Below are positions 27,555-35,534 of a stretch of DNA of 64,000 nucleotides, one piece after another. The translations under genes were made by a program, and so were the position numbers. The stretch is from positions 1-64,000 of the forward strand of contig NZ_JAHQCW010000021.1 of the NCBI RefSeq assembly GCF_019042275.1, written 5' to 3'. A model generated the notes under the pieces. It worked only from the letters and a program-made list of their open reading frames with translations, was not told the origin of the DNA and searched no databases. This DNA comes from Diplocloster agilis. Its GTDB lineage: Bacteria > Bacillota > Clostridia > Lachnospirales > Lachnospiraceae. Within the stretch, counting starts at the first letter, position 1. Each line of letters opens with the position of its first letter.

Positions 27555-28982
27555 ATGCAGATGGAAATACAATCTCTATGGCAGATCAAATGGGGTCAAA
27601 AGGGCGAGTCTTCAACACAGAAGAAGGCATTGCGGTACCTGGCGGCCTTTTTGGCGCTGATGGTACTGTGCACGCTGCTGTCCGGCGCGGCCGATGCTTT
27701 GACTCTGGCCAGGATTAAGACAGAGGCTATCCGGCCCATGTCTTTGAAACATGATACCAGTTTAAGCGGGACTCTGTCGCCAAAATATGAACAGGCGGTA
27801 TTTACCCTGCCGGACCAGAAGGTGAGCAGTGTACAGGTTAAAGAGGGAGATATGGTCAAGGAAGGGGACATCCTGTTTCAAGTGGATCTGGAAGAACTGG
27901 AGGAACAGCTGGAGCGTGCGAGAGATGAACTGAAAAAGGCGGAGTACCAGCAGAAAGATACAAATAGCGCCGGCGCCCTGGAAGCGAAAGAAAAACAAAA
28001 GGCGGAGGCGAGGGCCAGAGAAGATTACGACCACACGTTAGAAGAAGCCGACCGTAAAATCCGGGAAGCGGAGGCAGCCTGGGCGGACGCCCAGGCCAGA
28101 TTGGATATCATCCGTGATAAGACGGTAACGCCGGAAACGGACGCAGATGCCGGACAGGGGTATACGCAGGAGCAGAAACAACAAGATATCAACTCGTTAG
28201 AACAAGAAACAGACGCAAGAAAGCAGGACTATGACGCGGCTGTGGCGGAGAAAGAAGAAAAAATGAGGAACGCCGGGCGGCAGGTGGAGGACGCTTCCTC
28301 GCCCTCCCCCTCCAATCACAGCAATGCGATTGCCGAACTGGATCAAAAAGAGATCGAGCGCAGAATACAAAAGTTAGAACAGTTAAAGGAGGACGGCGGA
28401 GCGGTACGTTCGACCATGGATGGCGTGGTAAAAAAGCTGGAGACAGCCACAGGACAGATCACCTCCTCGACCATGGCGGCCCTGCTGACCGATACGTCTA
28501 ACGGCTACCGGTTCGAAGCGGCAGCGTCAAAGAATGAGATCAAATATCTGGCCGTGGGAGACGAGGTTACCCTCGATTTTGGAGATCAATATGAACCGGT
28601 AAGCGGACTGCGTATAGAATCCATCGAGGCAGCCGGGGAGGATTCGGATCAATCGCTGATATCTCTGGATGTCCCGCCGCAGAAAGAAAAATTACCGTCA
28701 ACGGCTGAGTTAAAGGCATCCCGGACCACAAAAAAATATACGGCGGTGGTTCCGGTCGAGGCTTTACGAGTCGAGAAAGGAAAGTACTTTCTCTACATGC
28801 CCTCGGAAAAAGAATCGGTATTGGGGAAAATCACCGTGGTGGAACGGGTGGATGTGGAGATATTGGATAAGAATGATCAATACGCGGCGGTCGAAGGCGC
28901 ATTCCTGGAAAGTAACGAGGTGCTTGTACACTCCAATAAAACGGTAAATACAGGTGACCGCGTGCGAAAGGAGGAATCATGA
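27555..28982 (+). CDS. HlyD/MacA-like membrane-fusion adaptor
   Basis: A 475-residue periplasmic-adaptor-type protein anchored by one N-terminal TM (YLAAFLALMVLCTLLSGAADA). The lipoyl half-motif VQVKEGDMVKEGDILFQVDLEEL is followed by a long Glu/Lys/Ala-rich coiled coil (~residues 105-275, interrupted by a P/T/D-rich linker), the second lipoyl half (STMDGVVKKLETATGQIT) and beta-barrel/MP domains (KYLAVGDEVTLDFGD). In Gram-positives such proteins hang outside the membrane and work with MacB-like or export ABC proteins. It overlaps the next gene by four bases. Two starts, 27555 and 27561, are possible. Its pairing with importer permeases is unusual. Confidence 0.85.
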   Translation: MQMEIQSLWQIKWGQKGESSTQKKALRYLAAFLALMVLCTLLSGAADALTLARIKTEAIRPMSLKHDTSLSGTLSPKYEQAVFTLPDQKVSSVQVKEGDMVKEGDILFQVDLEELEEQLERARDELKKAEYQQKDTNSAGALEAKEKQKAEARAREDYDHTLEEADRKIREAEAAWADAQARLDIIRDKTVTPETDADAGQGYTQEQKQQDINSLEQETDARKQDYDAAVAEKEEKMRNAGRQVEDASSPSPSNHSNAIAELDQKEIERRIQKLEQLKEDGGAVRSTMDGVVKKLETATGQITSSTMAALLTDTSNGYRFEAAASKNEIKYLAVGDEVTLDFGDQYEPVSGLRIESIEAAGEDSDQSLISLDVPPQKEKLPSTAELKASRTTKKYTAVVPVEALRVEKGKYFLYMPSEKESVLGKITVVERVDVEILDKNDQYAAVEGAFLESNEVLVHSNKTVNTGDRVRKEES

Positions 28983-30238
28983 AGACCTTTGGCCGGCAGA
29001 TCATGGCCGGACTTCTGCTGACGGCCGTCCTGGTCTGCCTGGCATATACGCTTGGGATGGTCAGCAGTCTGAACACACTGCCGATGACGGTCGTCTATGA
29101 TAGGAAGGATAAGCCGCTGACGCAGCAGGAGATTGAAAAACTGAGGGAAGCTGAGGAAAAAAGAGAGAGTCCGGTACCGTTTACCGCCTGGTGCCAGCGA
29201 AAAGGAACGCTTTCCTATCCGGAACTCAACCGGGAGACAGCGGCGGATCTGGTGTATATAAACGGGGATTCCAACCTATTGGCCGCCGGTACGCACCCGC
29301 TCACGGAGAATGGGGAAAATGGCTGCCTGCTGTCGGAGGACCTGGCAATGGAATTATTCGGAAGCATCCAGGCTGTGGGGGAGATAATAAAGGCAGGTGA
29401 GTCAGAGTACACCGTACAGGGAATTCTGACGGAGCGGGAGAGTCTGATGGAGGGCGCGAAACTGGCGATCCTGCAGGCAGAGAAGGATGTCAAAGCAGAT
29501 CAGATCAGCGTAGCCATCGGTGAAGACCCGAATGGGGAGAAGGCATATGCGTTCGCCATGCGTCTGGGGGCGGAGGGAGAGATGTTCCCGATGCAAAAGT
29601 ATGTGGATCTGGCCGGTTTTACCACCAGTCTGCTGCTGCTTCTGATCGGGGGAAGCATGATCCTGCCGTGGGCGGCCAGGCTGATCCGCTGCCGGAAACA
29701 GCCCTTCGCGGCCGCGTTCTGCCTTGGCTTTATTCTTATTATTTCTATGGTATTCTACAAAGTGTCAGGGATGAACCTGAAAATTCCGGAATCTATGATT
29801 CCGACCCGCTGGTCCGATTTTGAATTCTGGGGGGAGTGGTTCCGAAGAAGTGTGGAAAGTTTGACAAGTTTCTTATACGCTCAGAAGACAGGAATCCAGG
29901 CAGTCTACGCCGGAGGCGCCTTGGCGGCTGCGGGCGGCAGCCTGCTGAGCGGGTGCTGCTATCTGCTCTGGTACAGAGCATGCAGGCCGAAAACATTAAA
30001 GAGCTTTTACCTATGGCTGCTGACCGCCGTTATTCTGGAGTTTCTGGTCGTGGTACGGATGGGGAATGAGTTTATGCTGCAGCCGTCGGAGAGAAGGATC
30101 ATCTGGCTTTTGCTTCCTCTTTGTCTAACCGTCTCCTTTGTCGGGAGACAGCTCTTCGAAAAACTGTCTTGCCCGGAATCACATCCGAAGCTCCAGGACA
30201 AAAGTGGCGCCTCCTCCGGGCGTGTCCAGGACGCTTAA
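28979..30238 (+). CDS. MacB-like multi-pass membrane protein
   Basis: A 419-residue protein not firmly assigned. TM1 is near residues 8-28, followed by a ~180-residue extracellular region resembling a MacB/FtsX periplasmic core (CLLSEDLAMELFGSIQAVGEIIKAGESEYTV reads like the MacB_PCD fold) and then about six TM helices from residue ~212 on. It differs from FtsX permeases in the run of closely packed C-terminal helices, and no ATPase is encoded nearby. AAAGGAGG precedes the start. It is coupled to the adaptor gene, so the two probably form a complex. The last 60 bases overlap the kinase gene on the other strand. Confidence 0.62.
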   Translation: MKTFGRQIMAGLLLTAVLVCLAYTLGMVSSLNTLPMTVVYDRKDKPLTQQEIEKLREAEEKRESPVPFTAWCQRKGTLSYPELNRETAADLVYINGDSNLLAAGTHPLTENGENGCLLSEDLAMELFGSIQAVGEIIKAGESEYTVQGILTERESLMEGAKLAILQAEKDVKADQISVAIGEDPNGEKAYAFAMRLGAEGEMFPMQKYVDLAGFTTSLLLLLIGGSMILPWAARLIRCRKQPFAAAFCLGFILIISMVFYKVSGMNLKIPESMIPTRWSDFEFWGEWFRRSVESLTSFLYAQKTGIQAVYAGGALAAAGGSLLSGCCYLLWYRACRPKTLKSFYLWLLTAVILEFLVVVRMGNEFMLQPSERRIIWLLLPLCLTVSFVGRQLFEKLSCPESHPKLQDKSGASSGRVQDA

Positions 30239-31522
30239 ACTTCCTTTGTGAAGCTTGGCAATTTCCGCCGCGATACAAAGTCCCAGGCCGAAGTGCTCCC
30301 TGTCCTCATGGGCAGGGTCAGCGCGGTAAAACCGTTCAAAGATGCTGGATTTTTTATCATCCGGGATTCCCGGGCCGTTATCCGCCACACGGATCAGAAT
30401 CCGGTGGTCCAAGGATTGTTTAAGCGAAAGCTCGATGCGCGGTAAGTCCGCCGGTTCGTTTGGCGGGGCGATCGGTGCAGGCGCGCCGGCTGTACCGCGC
30501 ACGGTATAGGAAAGGGCGTTATCGATTAAGATGGACAGGAGCTGTTCGATCCTTTGCCGGTCACAGGTACAGTTAAAAGAACCTGTCTCCGGCAGCAGGA
30601 TATGAAAAGAAATACCCTTATGTCTGGCTAAAGGTTCGTATCTCTCATACAGATCCAGCAACAAAGTATCCAGCTCCACATCTTCCATTTGCACGGACCA
30701 GTTTCCGGAGTCCGCGTTGGCCAGCGCTAAAAGATCATCCACCAGGCGGGACATGCGCAGCCCTTCTGTCTCGATGGATGCGGCGAACTGTGCCGATTCC
30801 CGGGGATCCGCTTTTTGCATTGCGCTGAGGCCGGATAGAATAACAGCTAAAGGAGAGCGCAGTTCGTGGGAAGCGGCGGCGACAAATTCCCTCTGCCTGC
30901 GCTGGCTTTCCTCTACAGGGCGAATCGTCCGCTTTGTAAAAGCAAAGGCGAAAATGGAAAGGAATAAAAGCGCTATGATATCCAGCAGCAGAAACAGGAG
31001 ACGCTGGGTCATGACAGAGCGTTTCAGAGTATTTAACGGATGCACGATCAGTATTCCAAGATAACTGTTCTCCTTAGGAATCATGCCCAATGCCACATAG
31101 TAATCCTGCCGGTCATTCGCCTGATAAGTAAAACTCGTCTGTGTGACGGTTCTGGATATCTCATATTCCTGGGAAAAGTCAAACTGGTAATCGTGGGAGG
31201 CGGTCTTTAAAAGCTCCCGGTACAAATCCAGCCGCTGCCTGGATTCGTTGGACGTATTGAAAAAGAGCGGAGTGCCGTTTTCCTCAATGTAGAGCCAGAT
31301 GTCATTGGTCTGTTCTGCGGTTGCGGCCCAGGTGTGGGAAACCGTCGATTGGTCCCGCAGGTAGGAAAGCAGGGTGCTGACATGGTTCTGGAAGGTGACG
31401 GATTCATTTTTTCTCATACCGCTTTCCGAGATCAATAAAGCCCCGAAAGACATGGCGATCAGAATCGACGCGGTGACCGCGATACAAAAGAACGAGAGAC
31501 GGGTCTGAAGTTTACGAAACAT
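30179..31522 (-). CDS. Sensor histidine kinase (OmpR-partner type)
   Basis: A roughly 447-residue membrane kinase from ATG 31522, which overlaps the regulator stop by 11 bases and has GGAGA upstream; the frame is open to 31552. TM1 lies near residues 10-32, followed by an extracellular sensor of ~125 residues and TM2 (LLFLLLDIIALLFLSIFAFAF). The H box is FVAAASHELRSPLAVILSG, the N box QLLSILIDNALSYT, and the G boxes are RVADNGPGIPDD and HFGLGLCIAAEI. It phosphorylates the 31512 regulator. Its 3' end overlaps the MacB-like gene head-on by 60 bases, so expression of the two units may interfere. Confidence 0.95.
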   Translation of the reverse strand: MFRKLQTRLSFFCIAVTASILIAMSFGALLISESGMRKNESVTFQNHVSTLLSYLRDQSTVSHTWAATAEQTNDIWLYIEENGTPLFFNTSNESRQRLDLYRELLKTASHDYQFDFSQEYEISRTVTQTSFTYQANDRQDYYVALGMIPKENSYLGILIVHPLNTLKRSVMTQRLLFLLLDIIALLFLSIFAFAFTKRTIRPVEESQRRQREFVAAASHELRSPLAVILSGLSAMQKADPRESAQFAASIETEGLRMSRLVDDLLALANADSGNWSVQMEDVELDTLLLDLYERYEPLARHKGISFHILLPETGSFNCTCDRQRIEQLLSILIDNALSYTVRGTAGAPAPIAPPNEPADLPRIELSLKQSLDHRILIRVADNGPGIPDDKKSSIFERFYRADPAHEDREHFGLGLCIAAEIAKLHKGSLSVLDTPGGGATFVLELRM

Positions 31523-32195
31523 TTGTTTTCTCCAATTGATAGCCGATCCCACGGATCGTTTTTAGCTGCAGGCTGCTTCCTACTTTTTTGAACCGCCGCC
31601 TGAGAAAATGGATGTAATTATCCAGATTCCCGTCTTCTATTTCTGTCTCCGGGCCCCACACACGGGCGATGAGCAGCTGCCTGGGCAGAGTCTGGCCTGC
31701 ATTTTTCATCAGCAGTTCCAGCAGGTCGGATTCCCGCCTGGAGAGAGAACAGGAGTTTAGGGGGCCGGTCAGAGTTTTTGCCTCCGGGGAAAATGCCAGG
31801 TCGCCGCATTTGAGCACCTCTGTTTCCTCCCAACGCCTGGGACGCCTGCATATACTGCGGATTCTGGCCATCAGCTCCTCAAACGCGAAGGGCTTGACGA
31901 TATAGTCATCCGCGCCCGCGTCCAGGCCGTGAACCCGGTCCTGCACTTCACCCAGGGCGGTTATCATGATTACCGGCGTATCAATTTGTTCTTTGCGCAG
32001 ATCCGTCAGAATGTCGGTCCCGCTCATGGAGGGAAGCATCCGGTCTAATAGGATTAAATCGTGAGCCTGCTGTTCGGCCAGCCACAGTCCGTCGGCGCCG
32101 TCATGACAGAGGTCCACGGTAAATCCTTCCTTTTCCAACTGGAAGGCCAGAGAGCCGCACAGTTTTTTATCATCTTCTACAATCAGTATTCTCAT
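31512..32195 (-). CDS. OmpR/PhoB-family response regulator
   Basis: A 227-residue regulator from ATG 32195, nine bases after GGAGA (ATG 32201 is only three bases from it). Receiver: E-D-D acidic pocket in ILIVEDDKKL, phospho-acceptor Asp in LILLDRMLP, T in MITALGE, K in DYIVKPF. C-terminal winged helix: LSRRESDLLELLMKNAG, RVWGPETEIEDGNLDNYIHFLRRRF and IRGIGYQL. A TTAGAGA-N4-TTAAAGA direct repeat lies ~80 bases upstream, and similar boxes precede the 25728 operon and the 32481 gene. It therefore probably activates all three units, including its own. Confidence 0.95.
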   Translation of the reverse strand: MRILIVEDDKKLCGSLAFQLEKEGFTVDLCHDGADGLWLAEQQAHDLILLDRMLPSMSGTDILTDLRKEQIDTPVIMITALGEVQDRVHGLDAGADDYIVKPFAFEELMARIRSICRRPRRWEETEVLKCGDLAFSPEAKTLTGPLNSCSLSRRESDLLELLMKNAGQTLPRQLLIARVWGPETEIEDGNLDNYIHFLRRRFKKVGSSLQLKTIRGIGYQLEKTNVS

Positions 32196-32275
32196 TGCCA
32201 TTTCTCCAATTTTATGAAGGTATTATTTCTTTCTATAATTAAAGTTTCCATATATATTTAATGATATCATAATTG

Positions 32276-32293
32276 TCTTTAAAGTTTCTCTAA
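32276..32293 (-). promoter_or_regulatory. OmpR-type regulator box (site 2)
   Basis: On the minus strand TTAGAGA (32293-32287) is followed, with an 11-bp period, by TTAAAGA (32282-32276). It lies upstream of the regulator/kinase operon and matches sites 1 and 3. Confidence 0.62.
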
Positions 32294-32385
32294 AATATAA
32301 TATAACATACATAAAACGCAGAGGAAAGAAATGGCGGTTTTAGCCGCCGGCAGAACGTGCTATGATAAATATACCTTTCTTCCCT

Positions 32386-32403
32386 TTAGAGATTCCTTAG
32401 AGA
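32386..32403 (+). promoter_or_regulatory. OmpR-type regulator box (site 3)
   Basis: TTAGAGA at 32386-32392 and again at 32397-32403, 11-bp period, ~78 bases before the fused binding-protein gene. It is in the divergent orientation to site 2. It should drive the plus-strand gene. Confidence 0.68.
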
Positions 32404-32480
32404 AACCTGTGGTACGGTTTCACAGAAGGGAAATAATAAAATGGAATCCGTTATGAAAGCGGAAGAAAACGGAGGTAAAT

Positions 32481-34850
32481 ATGAGAACAACAAAGAGAGT
32501 ACTGTCTGCGGTTCTGTGCGTATTTATGATTACAGCTTCAGGCTGCGGCGGCAGCGGGGACGGTGTGAAAAGCAACACGGACAGCGGGAAGAACCCGGTG
32601 ATGGGCAGATACGTGGAAGAAGAATACTCCCTGGAGGATTCGATCGGGGAGAAACCAAATCAAATAAAAGCAATGCAGAAGCTGGCGGACGGAAATCTCC
32701 GCATGATCGTAGAGGAGAAAGGGATCTTCGAATCACAGGACCAGGGAAAAACCTGGCAGATGGTGGATATGCCCTGGTGGAATGAGCAGATCAAAGGAAA
32801 AATGCTCTGGCGGGCGGCAATCAGTCCGGATAAAAGCATGGTTCTGGAATTCATGCAGAACGACACTCAGAATGAAGAAGAGTCAGAGGCAGAATCAGCC
32901 GCAGTCACGTTTTCAGGCGCGGAGGCGGATGGAGGAAAGGTGTCAATGGACACGTCCGATTATGAATACTTATATGTGGACGCCGAAGGAAATGCGGCTG
33001 CTTTTACCCCCCAGTCGGATCCGAACGATCCACTGATCCAGTATTTGTTCAGCGATGATAACAGACTGCTGGCGGCGGGAATCAACGGAACGATCTATGA
33101 GCTGGACGTGAAAAGCGGGGCGGTTTTACAGACGTGGGAGGCCAAAGATCCGCTCATACGGATCAGCCTGGCCGGAGATAGGCTCATGGCCGTTACTTAT
33201 TCCGGTATGGAAATATTTTCTCTGGAAACAGGAGCCGTCCTGCCGGTGGACGAAGCGTTGCAGAAAATGGTGGAAACAGAACAGAATATGGCGGGCAGCC
33301 AATTTTTCGTGGAGGGGGCTTCCTACCTGCTGGCCGCGGATGAGGGGAACGAAGGCGTATTTTTCGCCGGCAAACAGGGCCTGTACCGGCATATATTCGG
33401 AGGCTCAATGATGGAGCAGATCAGCGAAGGGGGCCTGACCTCCATGGGAGATCCCGCTTTTCTGTTTTTGCATCTGATTCCCATTGCAAATGATGAATTT
33501 CTGGCGGTATACAGCGGTGAGAGCGGATCGCATCTGATGCATTATTATTATTCCGCAGACACACCGGCGGTACCGGATCAAATCGTAAAGATATACAGTC
33601 TGTACGACAATCAGGGAATGCGCCAGGCGATCGCTAAGATACAGAAAGAAAATCCCAGTATGCAGATCAACTATGAGGCAGGCCTGACCGGGGAGGACGC
33701 CGTCACCGTATCGGATGCGCTGCGTACCCTGAACACAGAGATTATGGCCGGAAAAGGCCCGGATATTCTGATACTGGATGGAATGCCCATAGAAGCTTAT
33801 GCGCAAAAAGGGCTGTTAATGGACCTGAAAGATCTGCTGGATTCCGAGTATCCCCAGGACACATTATTCGATAATATTGCCAGGACCTATGAGAAAGATG
33901 GAAAAATCTGCGCCGTTCCCACGAAATTTTTGATACCGGTGGTGCAGGGACCGAAAGAGATCGTCGGGCAGCTGACGGATCTGCAGGCATACGCCGACGC
34001 GTTCCATAAGATCCGGGAAGAGAATCCGGAAGGGACGGTCTTAGATAAAAATACGACAGATCCGGAGCAGTTTCTGGAATATTTTTATGATGCCGCTTCC
34101 CCGGCCTGGCTAAATGAAGATGGAACACTGAAAGAAGAGGTGTTGACCCAGTTTTACCAGCTGGTAAAACAAATGTATGAGGATCAGACGGCCGGATTAA
34201 GTGAACAAGATTTGTCCTATTCCAAAGATTATTATGTAATCGGCGGCGCCAATAAGTTTAGTTTCCGAACCCCGGAGATCTCGCCTATGAACCTTCTGAC
34301 GGAAGGCTCTAAGATGGAAATGGGATATCTCGCGGATGTGGCGGATGGTTACGGGCTTGTGACTTCTATTATCAATAAAATGCCGGAGCTTGCTATGCAG
34401 ACACAGCAAAGTCAGGCGCAGGATATATTTATCCCGTCTTCTATTATCGGCGTAAGTTCAAAATGTAATAATGCGGACGCTGCCAGGGAAGTGGTAAAAA
34501 GGCTGCTGTCCCAGGAAGTTCAGGAGCTGCTGACATACGACGGATTCCCGGTAAACCAAAAAGCGTTTGATGCGTCTGCACAGTTGGGCGAAGAGGATAA
34601 TCAGGGCGTCTCCATATCGATGGACGGCGATGATTCGGGAGCGGTCTTCCTGGAAATCACAAAACCCGCGCCGGAGCAGGTGGAAACATTGAAACAGTTA
34701 ATCAAAAAGCTGAAGACACCTACCCTGATGGACAGTGTTATCTTTGAGGCGGTAGTAGAGCAGGCGGCTCCCTGTCTGAAAGGAGATATCACACCGGAGA
34801 CAGCTGCGGGTGAAGTGATGAAAAAAGTGAATCTTTACTTATCGGAATAA
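32481..34850 (+). CDS. Lipoprotein: propeller-like domain fused to solute-binding protein
   Basis: A 789-residue exported lipoprotein, about 350 residues longer than a normal CUT1 binding protein. The signal peptide ends at lipobox ASGC (C22). Residues ~55-365 form a repeat-rich beta domain with an Asp-box SQDQGKTW (85-92) and propeller-like strands (NRLLAAGINGTIYELDVKSG, DRLMAVTYSGMEIF, NEGVFFAGKQGLYR). From ~368 an SBP family 1 core begins (IVKIYSLYDNQGMRQAIAKI, NPSMQINYEAG, AGKGPDILILDG, IGVSSKCNNADAAREVVKRL). The propeller probably senses or binds a polymer or partner while the SBP domain captures the ligand (inference). It carries regulator box 3 and likely serves the 25728/26594 permeases. 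Confidence 0.85.
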   Translation: MRTTKRVLSAVLCVFMITASGCGGSGDGVKSNTDSGKNPVMGRYVEEEYSLEDSIGEKPNQIKAMQKLADGNLRMIVEEKGIFESQDQGKTWQMVDMPWWNEQIKGKMLWRAAISPDKSMVLEFMQNDTQNEEESEAESAAVTFSGAEADGGKVSMDTSDYEYLYVDAEGNAAAFTPQSDPNDPLIQYLFSDDNRLLAAGINGTIYELDVKSGAVLQTWEAKDPLIRISLAGDRLMAVTYSGMEIFSLETGAVLPVDEALQKMVETEQNMAGSQFFVEGASYLLAADEGNEGVFFAGKQGLYRHIFGGSMMEQISEGGLTSMGDPAFLFLHLIPIANDEFLAVYSGESGSHLMHYYYSADTPAVPDQIVKIYSLYDNQGMRQAIAKIQKENPSMQINYEAGLTGEDAVTVSDALRTLNTEIMAGKGPDILILDGMPIEAYAQKGLLMDLKDLLDSEYPQDTLFDNIARTYEKDGKICAVPTKFLIPVVQGPKEIVGQLTDLQAYADAFHKIREENPEGTVLDKNTTDPEQFLEYFYDAASPAWLNEDGTLKEEVLTQFYQLVKQMYEDQTAGLSEQDLSYSKDYYVIGGANKFSFRTPEISPMNLLTEGSKMEMGYLADVADGYGLVTSIINKMPELAMQTQQSQAQDIFIPSSIIGVSSKCNNADAAREVVKRLLSQEVQELLTYDGFPVNQKAFDASAQLGEEDNQGVSISMDGDDSGAVFLEITKPAPEQVETLKQLIKKLKTPTLMDSVIFEAVVEQAAPCLKGDITPETAAGEVMKKVNLYLSE

Positions 34851-34858
34851 CGTAAGAG

Positions 34859-35160
34859 TGACGAAAGCCGGATTCAGGAACCGAGCCTCTGAACCAGGAA
34901 CACGTGATGTGTTCCCGGTTCAGAGGCTCTTGCCTGTCGGACGTGAAGTCGGCCGTGTATCCTGAATCCGGCTTTCCGATTCCACCAAGCGGATACGCAG
35001 CCGCCCTATGCGCTCCCAGAGAGATACAAAAGAACCCAGCCACCCGGCGCGTCCCGTATACCGCCCGGGGTTCCAAACCCTAAGCAGCGGGCATACGAAG
35101 CCCCGAGGAAGGACGCTAAGTTGAACCGCCCCCTGTCAAGTAGACAGGGGGCGGTTCATA
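34859..35160. ncRNA. Unassigned ~300-nt structured RNA / mobile RNA element candidate
   Basis: This 477-base interval without a good gene is dense in stable helices. GAAAGCCGGATTCAGGA (34863-34879) pairs perfectly with 34960-34976. Inside it, GAGCCTCTGAACC (34883-34895) pairs with 34917-34929 and GGAACAC with GTGTTCC around GTGAT. Nested helices follow at 35049-35054/35111-35116, 35055-35059/35093-35097, 35063-35066/35089-35092 and 35068-35072/35076-35080. Last is a perfect 15-bp palindrome 35122-35136/35144-35158 without a T run. GTGA precedes the first stem. The strand is uncertain. The size and fold recall stand-alone HEARO/OMEGA-type RNAs, but no nuclease ORF is present and I do not recognise the consensus. 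Confidence 0.55.
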
Positions 35161-35327
35161 GTACATAGAAGAATATTTGATCGAAATTTATGTGATGTAA
35201 AAAGTAATCTTGATATGATACAATACATGTAATATGATAGGTACTTCCAATTATGAGATGGACAACAGCCGGAAGAGCAAACAGCATGCGGAATATCAAA
35301 AACGGTTAGCGGTGAGGAGAATGAAAT

Positions 35328-35534
35328 ATGGGATTATTTTATGAGAAAGAAAGATTGATTTTTTTCTGTGAAAAGTGTGGTTTCGTGGGAAGCGCGGAGA
35401 GGTCACAACATAATCCGCCTAATTGCAATGTTTGCGGTACGAAATTGATCTGCAAAAATATATCAAGTAATGAATGGCAGGCTGAAATGAACAACAAGCA
35501 GGAAAAGAGTGCAGAACAATGTTATACCAGATAA
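35328..35534 (+). CDS. Small zinc-ribbon protein
   Basis: A 68-residue protein with two CxxCG knuckles, FFCEKCGFVGS and CNVCGTKLIC, spaced by 16 residues: a rubredoxin-like or zinc-ribbon fold. GAGGAG lies nine bases before ATG 35328. The end of the frame overlaps the ABC-F start by 16 bases, so translation of the two is coupled. It may bind zinc and act as an adaptor or leader-type regulator for the ABC-F protein. The function is unknown. A small, low-complexity tail (NNKQEKSAEQCYTR) follows the ribbon. Confidence 0.7.
   Translation: MGLFYEKERLIFFCEKCGFVGSAERSQHNPPNCNVCGTKLICKNISSNEWQAEMNNKQEKSAEQCYTR

Noticed and set aside
34789-35076. 95-codon minus-strand frame across the structured element
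   Set aside because: It overlaps the end of the binding-protein gene, has no ribosome site, and its sequence is explained by the inverted repeats. It may be found as a 'hypothetical protein' elsewhere only because the element is repeated.
35122-35158. Perfect palindrome read as an intrinsic terminator or IS end
   Set aside because: No T run on either strand and no transposase or paired terminal repeat; treated as part of the structured element instead.
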